DNA from: Nocardioides sp.
GTDB lineage: Bacteria; Actinomycetota; Actinomycetes; Propionibacteriales; Nocardioidaceae
Assembly: GCA_030452025.1 (NCBI GenBank)
Contig: JAKDNC010000297.1
Span: forward strand, 1-5,131
Reading direction: 5' to 3'
Length of the DNA: 5,131 nt
How positions within the stretch are numbered: the stretch's first letter is position 1; every line of letters starts with the position of its first letter. Made by a program: the position numbers and the translations under genes. Below, one piece after another: positions 1 to 4,530 of the stretch. The notes beneath the pieces are model-generated. The model searched no databases. It was not told the origin of the DNA and saw only the letters and a list, made by a program, of their open reading frames with translations.

Positions 1-530
1 TCGACGGCCTTGAGGATCAGGTTGCGGTGGGGGTGGGTGCGCGCCTCGTCCGGGGTGATGCGGCCCTCGTCGATCAGCGACTGGACGAAGGTGTGGTCCT
101 TGGTCAGCTGGCTGAGCGTCCCGGCGCGGTAGAGGTAGGCCCGACTGTCGCCGACGTGGCCGACGGCGAGGCGGTTGCCGTCGAAGAGGGCGACGGTGGC
201 GGTGGTGCTGGTGCCGTTGAGGTTGGGCTGTTCGTCGACCAGCTCACCGATCCGGTCGTGGGCCCGGTGCAGGGCGCCCGCAACCAGGCCGAGCATGTCG
301 TCGCCGGGCTCCTCGTCGAGCTTGCGGAGCTGCTCCACGACGGTGCTCGAGGCGATGTCGCCGCGTGCGGCCCCGCCGACGCCGTCACAGACCGTCAGCA
401 TCCACGGGCCGGCGTACCCGGAGTCCTGGTTGTCCTTGCGGACGCGGCCGACATCGGAGAGCGCTGAAAACTGCAGCCGCAACGAGTCAGAGCTCCCCGA
501 CACGTCGTTGCCCTCGGGCGCGTCAGTCAT
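1..530 (-). CDS. pstP: PP2C-family Ser/Thr protein phosphatase PstP, N-terminal 176 residues (runs off left edge)
   Basis: Metal-dependent PP2C phosphatase that reverses Ser/Thr kinase (PknA/PknB-type) phosphorylation at the inner face of the membrane. Visible on the minus strand from the ATG at 530-528: a SDVGRVRKDNQD motif (about residues 25-36, its final Asp a metal ligand), CDGVGG (Asp49-Gly50, the second metal-binding motif; many homologues have DGMGG), GTSTTATVAL, GHVGDSRAYL and LTKDHTFVQ, in the normal PP2C order. The last readable residues, THPHRNLILKAV, match the conserved stretch just before the later catalytic Asp motif. The rest of the catalytic domain and the expected C-terminal membrane helix and extracytoplasmic tail are outside the window. 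The start is supported by AAGGAG 5-6 bases upstream, and its ATG overlaps the fhaB stop (ATGA), implying translational coupling. The gene name rests on domain plus synteny with fhaB and fhaA; rodA, pbpA and kinase genes would be expected further left. Confidence 0.93.
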   Translation of the reverse strand, partial: MTDAPEGNDVSGSSDSLRLQFSALSDVGRVRKDNQDSGYAGPWMLTVCDGVGGAARGDIASSTVVEQLRKLDEEPGDDMLGLVAGALHRAHDRIGELVDEQPNLNGTSTTATVALFDGNRLAVGHVGDSRAYLYRAGTLSQLTKDHTFVQSLIDEGRITPDEARTHPHRNLILKAV

Positions 531-1012
531 GGCGTCTCCTTCCGCAGCTCGAGGACGGTCTTGCCGATCCGGACCTGAGTGCCGAGCGTCAGCGTGGTGG
601 GCTGGGTGATGCGGATGCTGCCCACGTAGGTGCCGTTGGTCGAGCCGAGGTCCTCGACGAACCACTGGTCACCGGAGGCGGCGATTCGCGCGTGACGGGT
701 GGAGACGTAGTCGTCGTCGAGCCGGATGGCAGCGTCGGGGCCACGGCCGATCAGGACCGGTGCCAGCGAGAGCTCGGCGCGCTCGCCGGAGTTGGCTCCC
801 TCGGCGACCAGCACATGGGTGGGCGCACCGCGACGCTTGGAAGGCGGCTTGGGTGTCTTGTCACGCTTGCCGCGACCGGGTGTGGTGGCTCCCTGAGCGG
901 GCATGCGGGCGCCGAACATGTCGGTGCGGATGACGCTGATGGCGGAGAGGACGAAGATCCACAGGATGGCCAGGTAGGCGAAGCGGACCAGGAACAGGGT
1001 CAATTCGCTCAT
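527..1012 (-). CDS. fhaB: FhaB (FipA-like): membrane-anchored FHA-domain protein
   Basis: 161-aa phosphothreonine-binding adaptor of the kinase/cell-division cluster; the mycobacterial counterpart (FhaB/FipA, about 155 aa) is a kinase substrate linked to division and peptidoglycan synthesis. Visible: one hydrophobic helix at about residues 5-27 (LFLVRFAYLAILWIFVL), a basic, Pro-rich linker at about 35-65, and a C-terminal FHA domain at about 66-158. The FHA pThr-binding residues are in place: Gly89-Arg90 (IGRG), Ser104 and His107 (STRHA), and Asn126 in GSTNGT. The start ATG (1012-1010) overlaps the fhaA stop (ATGA) and has GAGGAG 8 bases upstream, inside fhaA. Its own stop overlaps the pstP start. 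Length and architecture agree with the family. The FHA domain should face the cytosol, given the short N-terminal helix and the basic segment after it (inference). Confidence 0.95.
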   Translation of the reverse strand: MSELTLFLVRFAYLAILWIFVLSAISVIRTDMFGARMPAQGATTPGRGKRDKTPKPPSKRRGAPTHVLVAEGANSGERAELSLAPVLIGRGPDAAIRLDDDYVSTRHARIAASGDQWFVEDLGSTNGTYVGSIRITQPTTLTLGTQVRIGKTVLELRKETP

Positions 1013-1734
1013 CGGTTCTGCTCCTCGTCGACCAGAGCCACGGACAGGGTCGTGTTGCCGATCTTGATCGTGGATCCGTTGGCGAGACTTGCCTGGGGGA
1101 CCTTCTTCCCGTCGACGAGCATCCCGTTGGTGGAGCCGAGGTCGTGCACGCTCAGGTTGAGCGAGCCCCCGGGTGTGACATGGGTCTGCTGGATCCGGAA
1201 CTCGATGTGTTGGCGGCTGATGCCGGGGTCGTTGATCCGCAGCCCGGCGTCGGTGCCGCGGCCGACGACCAGGCCGGGCGGGTGGAGCGGGTGGCGCACG
1301 CCGTTGACCTCGAGGAACACCGTGGCACGGCCCACCTGGGTGTCGGTCGCATTGGTGGTGACCTTGGCCTGAGCGGCGCTACGGACCCGGAATCGCCCGG
1401 TGGTGAGTTCCTCTGACGCTTCGAACTGGATCTTGACCGGACCGGGGAAGACGTAGCTCTGGTGGTCGGCGTGGTCGCGCAGCGAGTTGGTCAGCTCGTT
1501 GGCGAGCGTCGAGTCGTAGGGGGCGAGCCGGTCGAGGTCGGTCTGGCTCAGCTCGACGTGAAAGCTGTTCGGCACCAGCCGTCGCTGGCGGCTCAGGATC
1601 TGGGCGTTGTTGTCGACCTCGCGCTCGAGTGCCGCGGAGATCTCGACGGGTTGCACGGCGCTGCGAAAGGCGCGCGCGAAGACTCCGGAGATCATCTGCT
1701 CGAGCCGCTGCTCGAACCTCTGCAGGCCGCTCAT
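1009..1734 (-). CDS. fhaA: FhaA: DUF3662 + FHA-domain signalling protein (short form)
   Basis: 241-aa cytosolic protein that in mycobacteria binds phosphorylated partners of PknB, including the pseudokinase domain of the lipid II flippase MviN. The N-terminal DUF3662/FhaA_N domain is visible at about residues 1-120 (MSGLQRFEQRLEQMISGVFA, then PVEISAALEREVDNNAQI and VPNSFHVELS). The C-terminal FHA domain spans about 150-237 with Arg159 (VVGRG), Ser173 and His176 (SRQH) and Asn203 (GSTNG). The ATG at 1734-1732 is chosen because it begins the domain and has AGGAGG 4 bases upstream (1739-1744). The open frame continues further upstream, but that part reads through the leader and the complement of the tRNA. 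Mycobacterial FhaA is about 527 aa with a long disordered linker; here the linker is nearly absent (about 120-150). First gene of the ATGA-coupled fhaA-fhaB-pstP string. Confidence 0.95.
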   Translation of the reverse strand: MSGLQRFEQRLEQMISGVFARAFRSAVQPVEISAALEREVDNNAQILSRQRRLVPNSFHVELSQTDLDRLAPYDSTLANELTNSLRDHADHQSYVFPGPVKIQFEASEELTTGRFRVRSAAQAKVTTNATDTQVGRATVFLEVNGVRHPLHPPGLVVGRGTDAGLRINDPGISRQHIEFRIQQTHVTPGGSLNLSVHDLGSTNGMLVDGKKVPQASLANGSTIKIGNTTLSVALVDEEQNR

Positions 1735-1770
1735 CGCACCTCCTTGCGCTTCCGGTTTCCGTGTCGTGCC

Positions 1771-1811
1771 CAGACTTGCGCCCAGCCGTGATGGTATGAC
1801 CGCACAGTCTG
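1771..1811. repeat. Imperfect dyad in the fhaA upstream region (10-bp stem, one bulged base, 20-base spacer)
   Basis: CAGACTTGCG at 1771-1780 is the reverse complement of 1801-1811 except for one extra C at 1805: 6 bp (CAGACT/AGTCTG), a bulge, then 4 bp (TGCG/CGCA). The 20-base spacer contains the alternative -10 TACCAT of fhaA. As DNA it could be a dyad operator around the promoter; as RNA it would be a hairpin at the 5' end of the fhaA leader if transcription starts near 1817. The sequence does not decide between these. Confidence 0.5.
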
Positions 1812-1823
1812 GCGGCTGTCGTG

Positions 1824-1829
1824 ATCGTA
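1824..1829 (-). promoter_or_regulatory. Candidate -10 element for fhaA (TACGAT)
   Basis: On the minus strand TACGAT fits the actinobacterial TAnnnT -10 consensus. It would put the transcription start near 1817, giving an fhaA leader of about 80 bases. No good -35 (TTGACA-like) lies 16-18 bases upstream. A second TAnnnT match, TACCAT at 1796-1791, is an alternative. Weak call based on consensus alone. Confidence 0.3.
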
Positions 1830-1869
1830 TCGGTGCCGGGGTAGCACCTTGGTGGAATGACCCCGCGGT

Positions 1870-1899
1870 TTGGGCGATTCGTTGGGACTGGGCTAATCT
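1870..1899 (+). promoter_or_regulatory. Candidate promoter of the tRNA-Leu gene
   Basis: A -10-like TAATCT at 1894-1899 (TAnnnT) and a partial -35, TTGGGC at 1870-1875, are separated by 18 bases. Transcription would start near 1906, leaving a 5' leader of about 20 bases before the mature tRNA, which is reasonable for a tRNA gene. The -10 is good and the -35 matches only TTG of TTGACA. Confidence 0.5.
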
Positions 1900-1925
1900 T
1901 GCTCGGCCGTGGAAATGACGGCGAC

Positions 1926-2009
1926 GCGCGAGTGGCGGAATTGGCAGACGCGCACGGTTCAGGTCCGTGTGTCCGAAAGGACGTGGGGGTTCAAGTCCCC
2001 CCTCGCGCA
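1926..2009 (+). tRNA. tRNA-Leu, anticodon CAG (class II, long variable arm)
   Basis: Reads CUG, usually the main leucine codon in GC-rich genomes. Folding by eye: acceptor GCGCGAG (1926-1932) with CTCGCGC (2002-2008), discriminator A at 2009; D-arm region GGCGGAATTGGCAGACGC; anticodon stem CACGG (1953-1957)/CCGTG (1965-1969) around loop TTCAGGT with anticodon CAG at 1960-1962; class II variable hairpin GTCC-GAAA-GGAC (1971-1982); T stem GGGGG/CCCCC around TTCAAGT (1985-2001). The CCA end is not encoded: CAC follows the discriminator. It is divergent from fhaA; a tRNA-Leu beside fhaA is also found in mycobacteria, so the pairing is a conserved backbone feature. Confidence 0.97.
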
Positions 2010-2020
2010 CACGTGAAGCG

Positions 2021-2050
2021 AAGCCCCAGGTCCAAGACTTGGGGCTTTTC
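2021..2050 (+). terminator. Rho-independent terminator of tRNA-Leu
   Basis: AAGCCCCAGGTC (2021-2032) pairs with GACTTGGGGCTT (2036-2047) around a CAA triloop: 12 bp including one G-T pair, followed by a short T run (TTTTC at 2046-2050). It begins 11 bases after the tRNA end. This is the clearest terminator in the window and separates the tRNA from the accessory locus. Confidence 0.85.
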
Positions 2051-2099
2051 TCATTTCCGGACGCCCGGCGGCCATGCCGACGAGCACGTGGCCCCGGCG

Positions 2100-2129
2100 C
2101 TCGCAGGATGCCCTCGCGGGGACTGCGAG
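2100..2129. repeat. Two-tier inverted repeat in the gene-free stretch
   Basis: CTCGCAG (2100-2106) is perfectly complementary to CTGCGAG (2123-2129); inside them CCC (2111-2113) and GGG (2118-2120) can pair around TCGC. No T run follows on either strand, so it does not look like an intrinsic terminator. Role unknown; chance is possible at this GC content. Confidence 0.35.
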
Positions 2130-2176
2130 ACGCGATGCCTCACCGATGTCGTCTCAGCCGGCAGATGGGTCACGCT

Positions 2177-2206
2177 TATAGGTGGTTCGGGTATAGGTGG
2201 TTCGGG
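2177..2206. repeat. Perfect tandem duplication of a 15-bp unit
   Basis: TATAGGTGGTTCGGG occurs twice head to tail with no mismatch (2177-2191 and 2192-2206). Bases 2196-2220 can also fold: GGTGGT (2196-2201) pairs with ACTACC (2215-2220, one G-T), and GGG (2204-2206) with CCC (2212-2214). The repeat ends 65 bases before the putative start at 2271, where a promoter or regulator site would be expected. It may be a paired regulator-binding site or a replication-slippage duplication. The two adjacent TATA motifs stand out in GC-rich surroundings. Confidence 0.7.
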
Positions 2207-2270
2207 CGGTTCCCACTACCGCGGGCCGGCCACGCCGTGCTCTGATCGACGCGACCCGAAGGAGCTCCAC

Positions 2271-2550
2271 TTGATCATCTTGCACGAAATCGTTGCCATC
2301 GCCGCAACGTCTCCGTCGGGCTCCCGGCAACGGTGGCCGGCACGCTCTTCGAGTCCATGAGCGGCTACATCCATGAGCTGATCGGTCGGGGTCGACGACT
2401 CCGAAGAGCCGATCCGCGTGCAGGACCTGGCCGGGCTGTCCCGCCATCATCGACGTCGTACGACGCCTCGCCGACCGTGACGCCTGGCCGGGATTCAGCT
2501 GCTTTCGCACCAATCATGACCTCACACCGAGAACAAGGAGAACACGATGA
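2271..2550 (+). pseudogene. Probable remnant of a small unidentified gene, broken by three frameshifts
   Basis: An ideal start signal is present: AAGGAG (2259-2264), 6 bases, then TTG at 2271; the CoA-transferase gene downstream has the same motif and spacing. From there plausible peptide runs on through successive frames: LIILHEIVAIA (2271-2303), RNVSVGLPATVAGTLFESMS then GYIHELIGR (2303-2389), VDDSEEPIRVQDLAGL (2391-2438), then PAIIDVVRRLADRDAWPGF (2440-2496). Joining them needs one missing base near 2300, one extra G in the GGGG run at 2388-2391, and one extra C in the CCC run at 2440-2442. Uncorrected, translation from the TTG stops at 2360. The last frame ends in a TGA overlapping the next ATG (ATGA, 2547-2550), suggesting coupling to the CoA-transferase before decay. 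I do not recognise the family. Alternatives: non-coding leader, a 29-residue leader peptide, or homopolymer sequencing errors. Confidence 0.4.
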
Positions 2551-3794
2551 CCGAGCACCCGAGCGCCCCTCTGGCCGGGCTCCGAGTGCTGGACCTGTCC
2601 ACGATGATCGCCGCGCCGCTGGCGGCGACCACCCTCGGCGACTACGGCGCGGACGTGGTGAAAGTCGAGATGCCGGGGACTGGCGACTTCGTGCGCCGTT
2701 TCGGGGTGCAGAAGGACGGGCAGGGTCTCTACTGGAAGGCCTTGAGTCGGGGCAAGCACAGCGTCTCCCTCGATCTCCGAAGTGAGGCCGGCAAGGAGAT
2801 CATTCGACAGTGGATCCCCCAGTTCGACGTCCTGGTCGAGAACTTCCGGCCCGGCACCCTCGAGCGTTGGGGTCTCGCCCCTGCCGATCTGCGTGATCTC
2901 AACCCGCGGCTGATCGTGCTCCGCGTGACGGCCTACGGCCAGGAGGGCCCCTATCGCGATCAGCCTGGCTTCGGCACCCTGGCCGAAGCGCTTGCCGGTC
3001 TTGCGTCGGTCTCCGGTTTCGAGGACCGGCCACCCCTGTTGCCGGCGTACCCACTGGCCGACGTGATGGCCGGGAACTTGGGAGCGACCTCGGTGCTGGC
3101 GGCGGTGAATCGGCGACACGCCACTGGGACCGGCGACACCATCGACCTGGCCATCTATGAGGCGGCGTTGAAGCTGGTCGAGGTGAACATCCTCGAATAC
3201 CAGCAACTCGGCAGCGAGCACGGCCGCACCGGCAACCGCTACGGGCCCGCCGCTCCGCGGGGGAGCTATCAGTGCCGGGATGGGCAGTGGATCGCCCTCT
3301 CCGGCAGCACCCAGCCGATGGCCGAGCACGTGCTCCGCACCATCGGTGGCGATCAACTCGTCGCGGACCCGCGCTTCCTGAGCAACTCCGACCGGGTGCG
3401 TCACGTGCACGATCTCGACGATCTCATCGCCGCCTGGTGCGCGGAGCGTGAGCGTGACGATGCGCTCGCCGAGCTGACCGCTGGCGGCTGCGCGGTGGGG
3501 CCGCTGGAGACGGTGGCCACCATGATGGACAACCCGCAGGTTTCGCATCGGGGATCGATCGCCACGGTGGAGGATCCTGACCTCGGACCGATCCAGATGA
3601 CGGGCATCTACCCGAGCTTCCAGGACGCGACGACAGCGATCGGTCGACCCGGGCCCGCCCACGTCGGTGCCGACACCGACCTGGTCCTGGCCCGTGACCT
3701 CGGGCTGGACATGGAGCAGTTGGCTGCGCTGCGGTCCGCCGGGGTCACCGACGGTCCGGACACGGCGCCCGGCGACCCGCAGGACGCGCTGTGA
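2547..3794 (+). CDS. CaiB/BaiF family III CoA-transferase
   Basis: 415-aa cytosolic enzyme predicted to move CoA from a donor acyl-CoA to a carboxylic acid through an aspartyl-CoA intermediate. Family marks, N to C: LAGLRVLDLSTMIAAPLAA (9-27), LGDYGADVVKVE (30-41), a WKALSRGKHSVSLDL segment (63-77), VLVENFRPGTLERWGL (95-110), NPRLIVLRVTAYGQEGPY (119-136), PLADVMAG (169-176) whose Asp172 aligns with the catalytic Asp of formyl-CoA transferase, and a small-domain segment GSYQCRDGQWIAL. Length is normal for the family (about 390-430). The ATG at 2547 is supported by AAGGAG 6 bases upstream. Its TGA overlaps the GTG of the CitE-like pseudogene (GTGA), so the two were a translationally coupled pair. 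Known pairs of this kind handle malate, citramalate, mesaconate or itaconate CoA esters; the substrate cannot be read from sequence. The frame appears intact although its partner is dead. Confidence 0.92.
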   Translation: MTEHPSAPLAGLRVLDLSTMIAAPLAATTLGDYGADVVKVEMPGTGDFVRRFGVQKDGQGLYWKALSRGKHSVSLDLRSEAGKEIIRQWIPQFDVLVENFRPGTLERWGLAPADLRDLNPRLIVLRVTAYGQEGPYRDQPGFGTLAEALAGLASVSGFEDRPPLLPAYPLADVMAGNLGATSVLAAVNRRHATGTGDTIDLAIYEAALKLVEVNILEYQQLGSEHGRTGNRYGPAAPRGSYQCRDGQWIALSGSTQPMAEHVLRTIGGDQLVADPRFLSNSDRVRHVHDLDDLIAAWCAERERDDALAELTAGGCAVGPLETVATMMDNPQVSHRGSIATVEDPDLGPIQMTGIYPSFQDATTAIGRPGPAHVGADTDLVLARDLGLDMEQLAALRSAGVTDGPDTAPGDPQDAL

Positions 3795-4491
3795 AGTTGT
3801 GGACCGGCTCTGCCCGGGAGGCAGCCCTGTGTCGCCGTACCCAGCTGCTCGTGACGGCCAACAAGCCAGCCTTCCTCGGCGAGGCAGCCGCATCTGGCAC
3901 CGACGCGGTGATCCTCGACCTGTAGGACAGTGTGCCTGCCGACCAGCGTCCGGGAGTGCGGGAGACCCTGCCGGCATCGGTCCGGGCCCTTCGCGAGGCG
4001 AACCCGGCACTGCACGTCCTGGTCCGGGTCAACGCGGGTGAAGAGCTTCCGGACGACGATGAAGCAGTGGTCGACGCCGGCCCGGATTCTCTGCTGGTGC
4101 CGAAGGTGGAGGAGATGCTGGACGCGGCCGGCCAGGGCGCCGCGCGCGTCGAGCTCCAGCTCCTGGTCGAGACCCCGCGCGGGATCCTGAACCTCCCCGA
4201 GATCGCGGCCGCCGGCGATCGAGTGGTCGCCCTGATGCTCGGCAGCCTCGTCAACTTCGGTGACCTGCCGGCCCTGCAACGAGATGCGGAGCGTGCAAGG
4301 GCGTTCGGTTGTCTCGGCGCGCTCTGCATCCACCCGACCCAGGTGGAGGTGCTCAACCGCGCCTACTCGCCGAAGGCGAACAGCGGGGCACCTCGGCGAT
4401 CACCCATCGCGGTCGCGTGGTGGACGCACCGATGGCCCGTCGTGCCCTGCGCCTCATCGCCCGCGCGCGTGGCGGGATCGACCCCCGGTGA
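3791..4491 (+). pseudogene. Degraded CitE/HpcH-type acyl-CoA lyase (citryl/malyl/citramalyl-CoA lyase-like)
   Basis: CitE-like lyases cleave beta-hydroxyacyl-CoAs such as malyl- or citramalyl-CoA using Mg2+. Family segments in order: RRTQLLVTANKPAFLGEAAA, GTDAVILDL, then TAG (3923-3925) where the family motif ILDLEDSV has Glu, so GAG became TAG at codon 45. In the same frame follow VLVRVNAGEELPDD, LLVPKVE, VELQLLVETPRG (Glu at 4169-4171, the first metal ligand), VVALMLGS, LVNFGDLPAL and GALCIHPTQVEVLNRAYSP. VVALMLGS joins straight to LVNFGDL at 4241-4246; functional relatives have roughly 40 residues there, including the GSED-type motif with the second metal-ligand Asp. After AYSPK the frame changes and about 20 residues are missing; the C-terminus resumes as GTSAITHRGRVVDAP (4387 onward) and ends at TGA 4489-4491. 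A shortened PKVE-VELQ interval suggests a further loss of about 10 residues. Start GTG 3791 overlaps the CoA-transferase stop. Gap sizes are estimates from memory of the family. Confidence 0.9.
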
Positions 4492-4520
4492 CCGGCAAGC
4501 CCTGGATCGAGTGGGCGTGA
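4488..4520 (+). other. Ten-codon ORF overlapping the lyase stop; possible stump of a third operon gene
   Basis: GTG at 4488-4490 overlaps the lyase TGA (GTGA), repeating the coupling seen at the previous junction, and encodes VTGKPWIEWA before TGA 4518-4520. It could be the 5' stump of a deleted third gene, but ten codons with no clear ribosome binding site are easily produced by chance. Confidence 0.15.
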
Positions 4521-4530
4521 GGCTGGAAGG

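Noticed and set aside
365..1372. 335-codon plus-strand open frame
   Set aside because: It lies antisense to fhaB and fhaA, whose domains are unmistakable; the Arg/Pro-rich translation has no motif and is a GC-rich shadow frame.
1990..2012. tRNA 3' end as one half of an attL/attR pair
   Set aside because: No second copy of the T-arm/acceptor sequence was found in the rest of the window, and there is no integrase gene.
1857..2360. 167-codon plus-strand frame through the tRNA
   Set aside because: It reads straight through the tRNA-Leu and its terminator and cannot be a real gene over that length.
2154..2513. 119-codon minus-strand frame in the gene-poor stretch
   Set aside because: No ribosome binding site or domain; Arg-rich, and it overlaps the better supported plus-strand remnant.
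3923..3925. TAG as a recoded codon (pyrrolysine or read-through)
   Set aside because: The family has Glu here, GAG to TAG is one substitution, and further lesions downstream show the gene is decayed. No recoding element is visible.
2514..4010. 498-codon minus-strand open frame
   Set aside because: Antisense to the CoA-transferase, which has full family motifs; the translation is low in domain-like features and spans the start of the lyase pseudogene.
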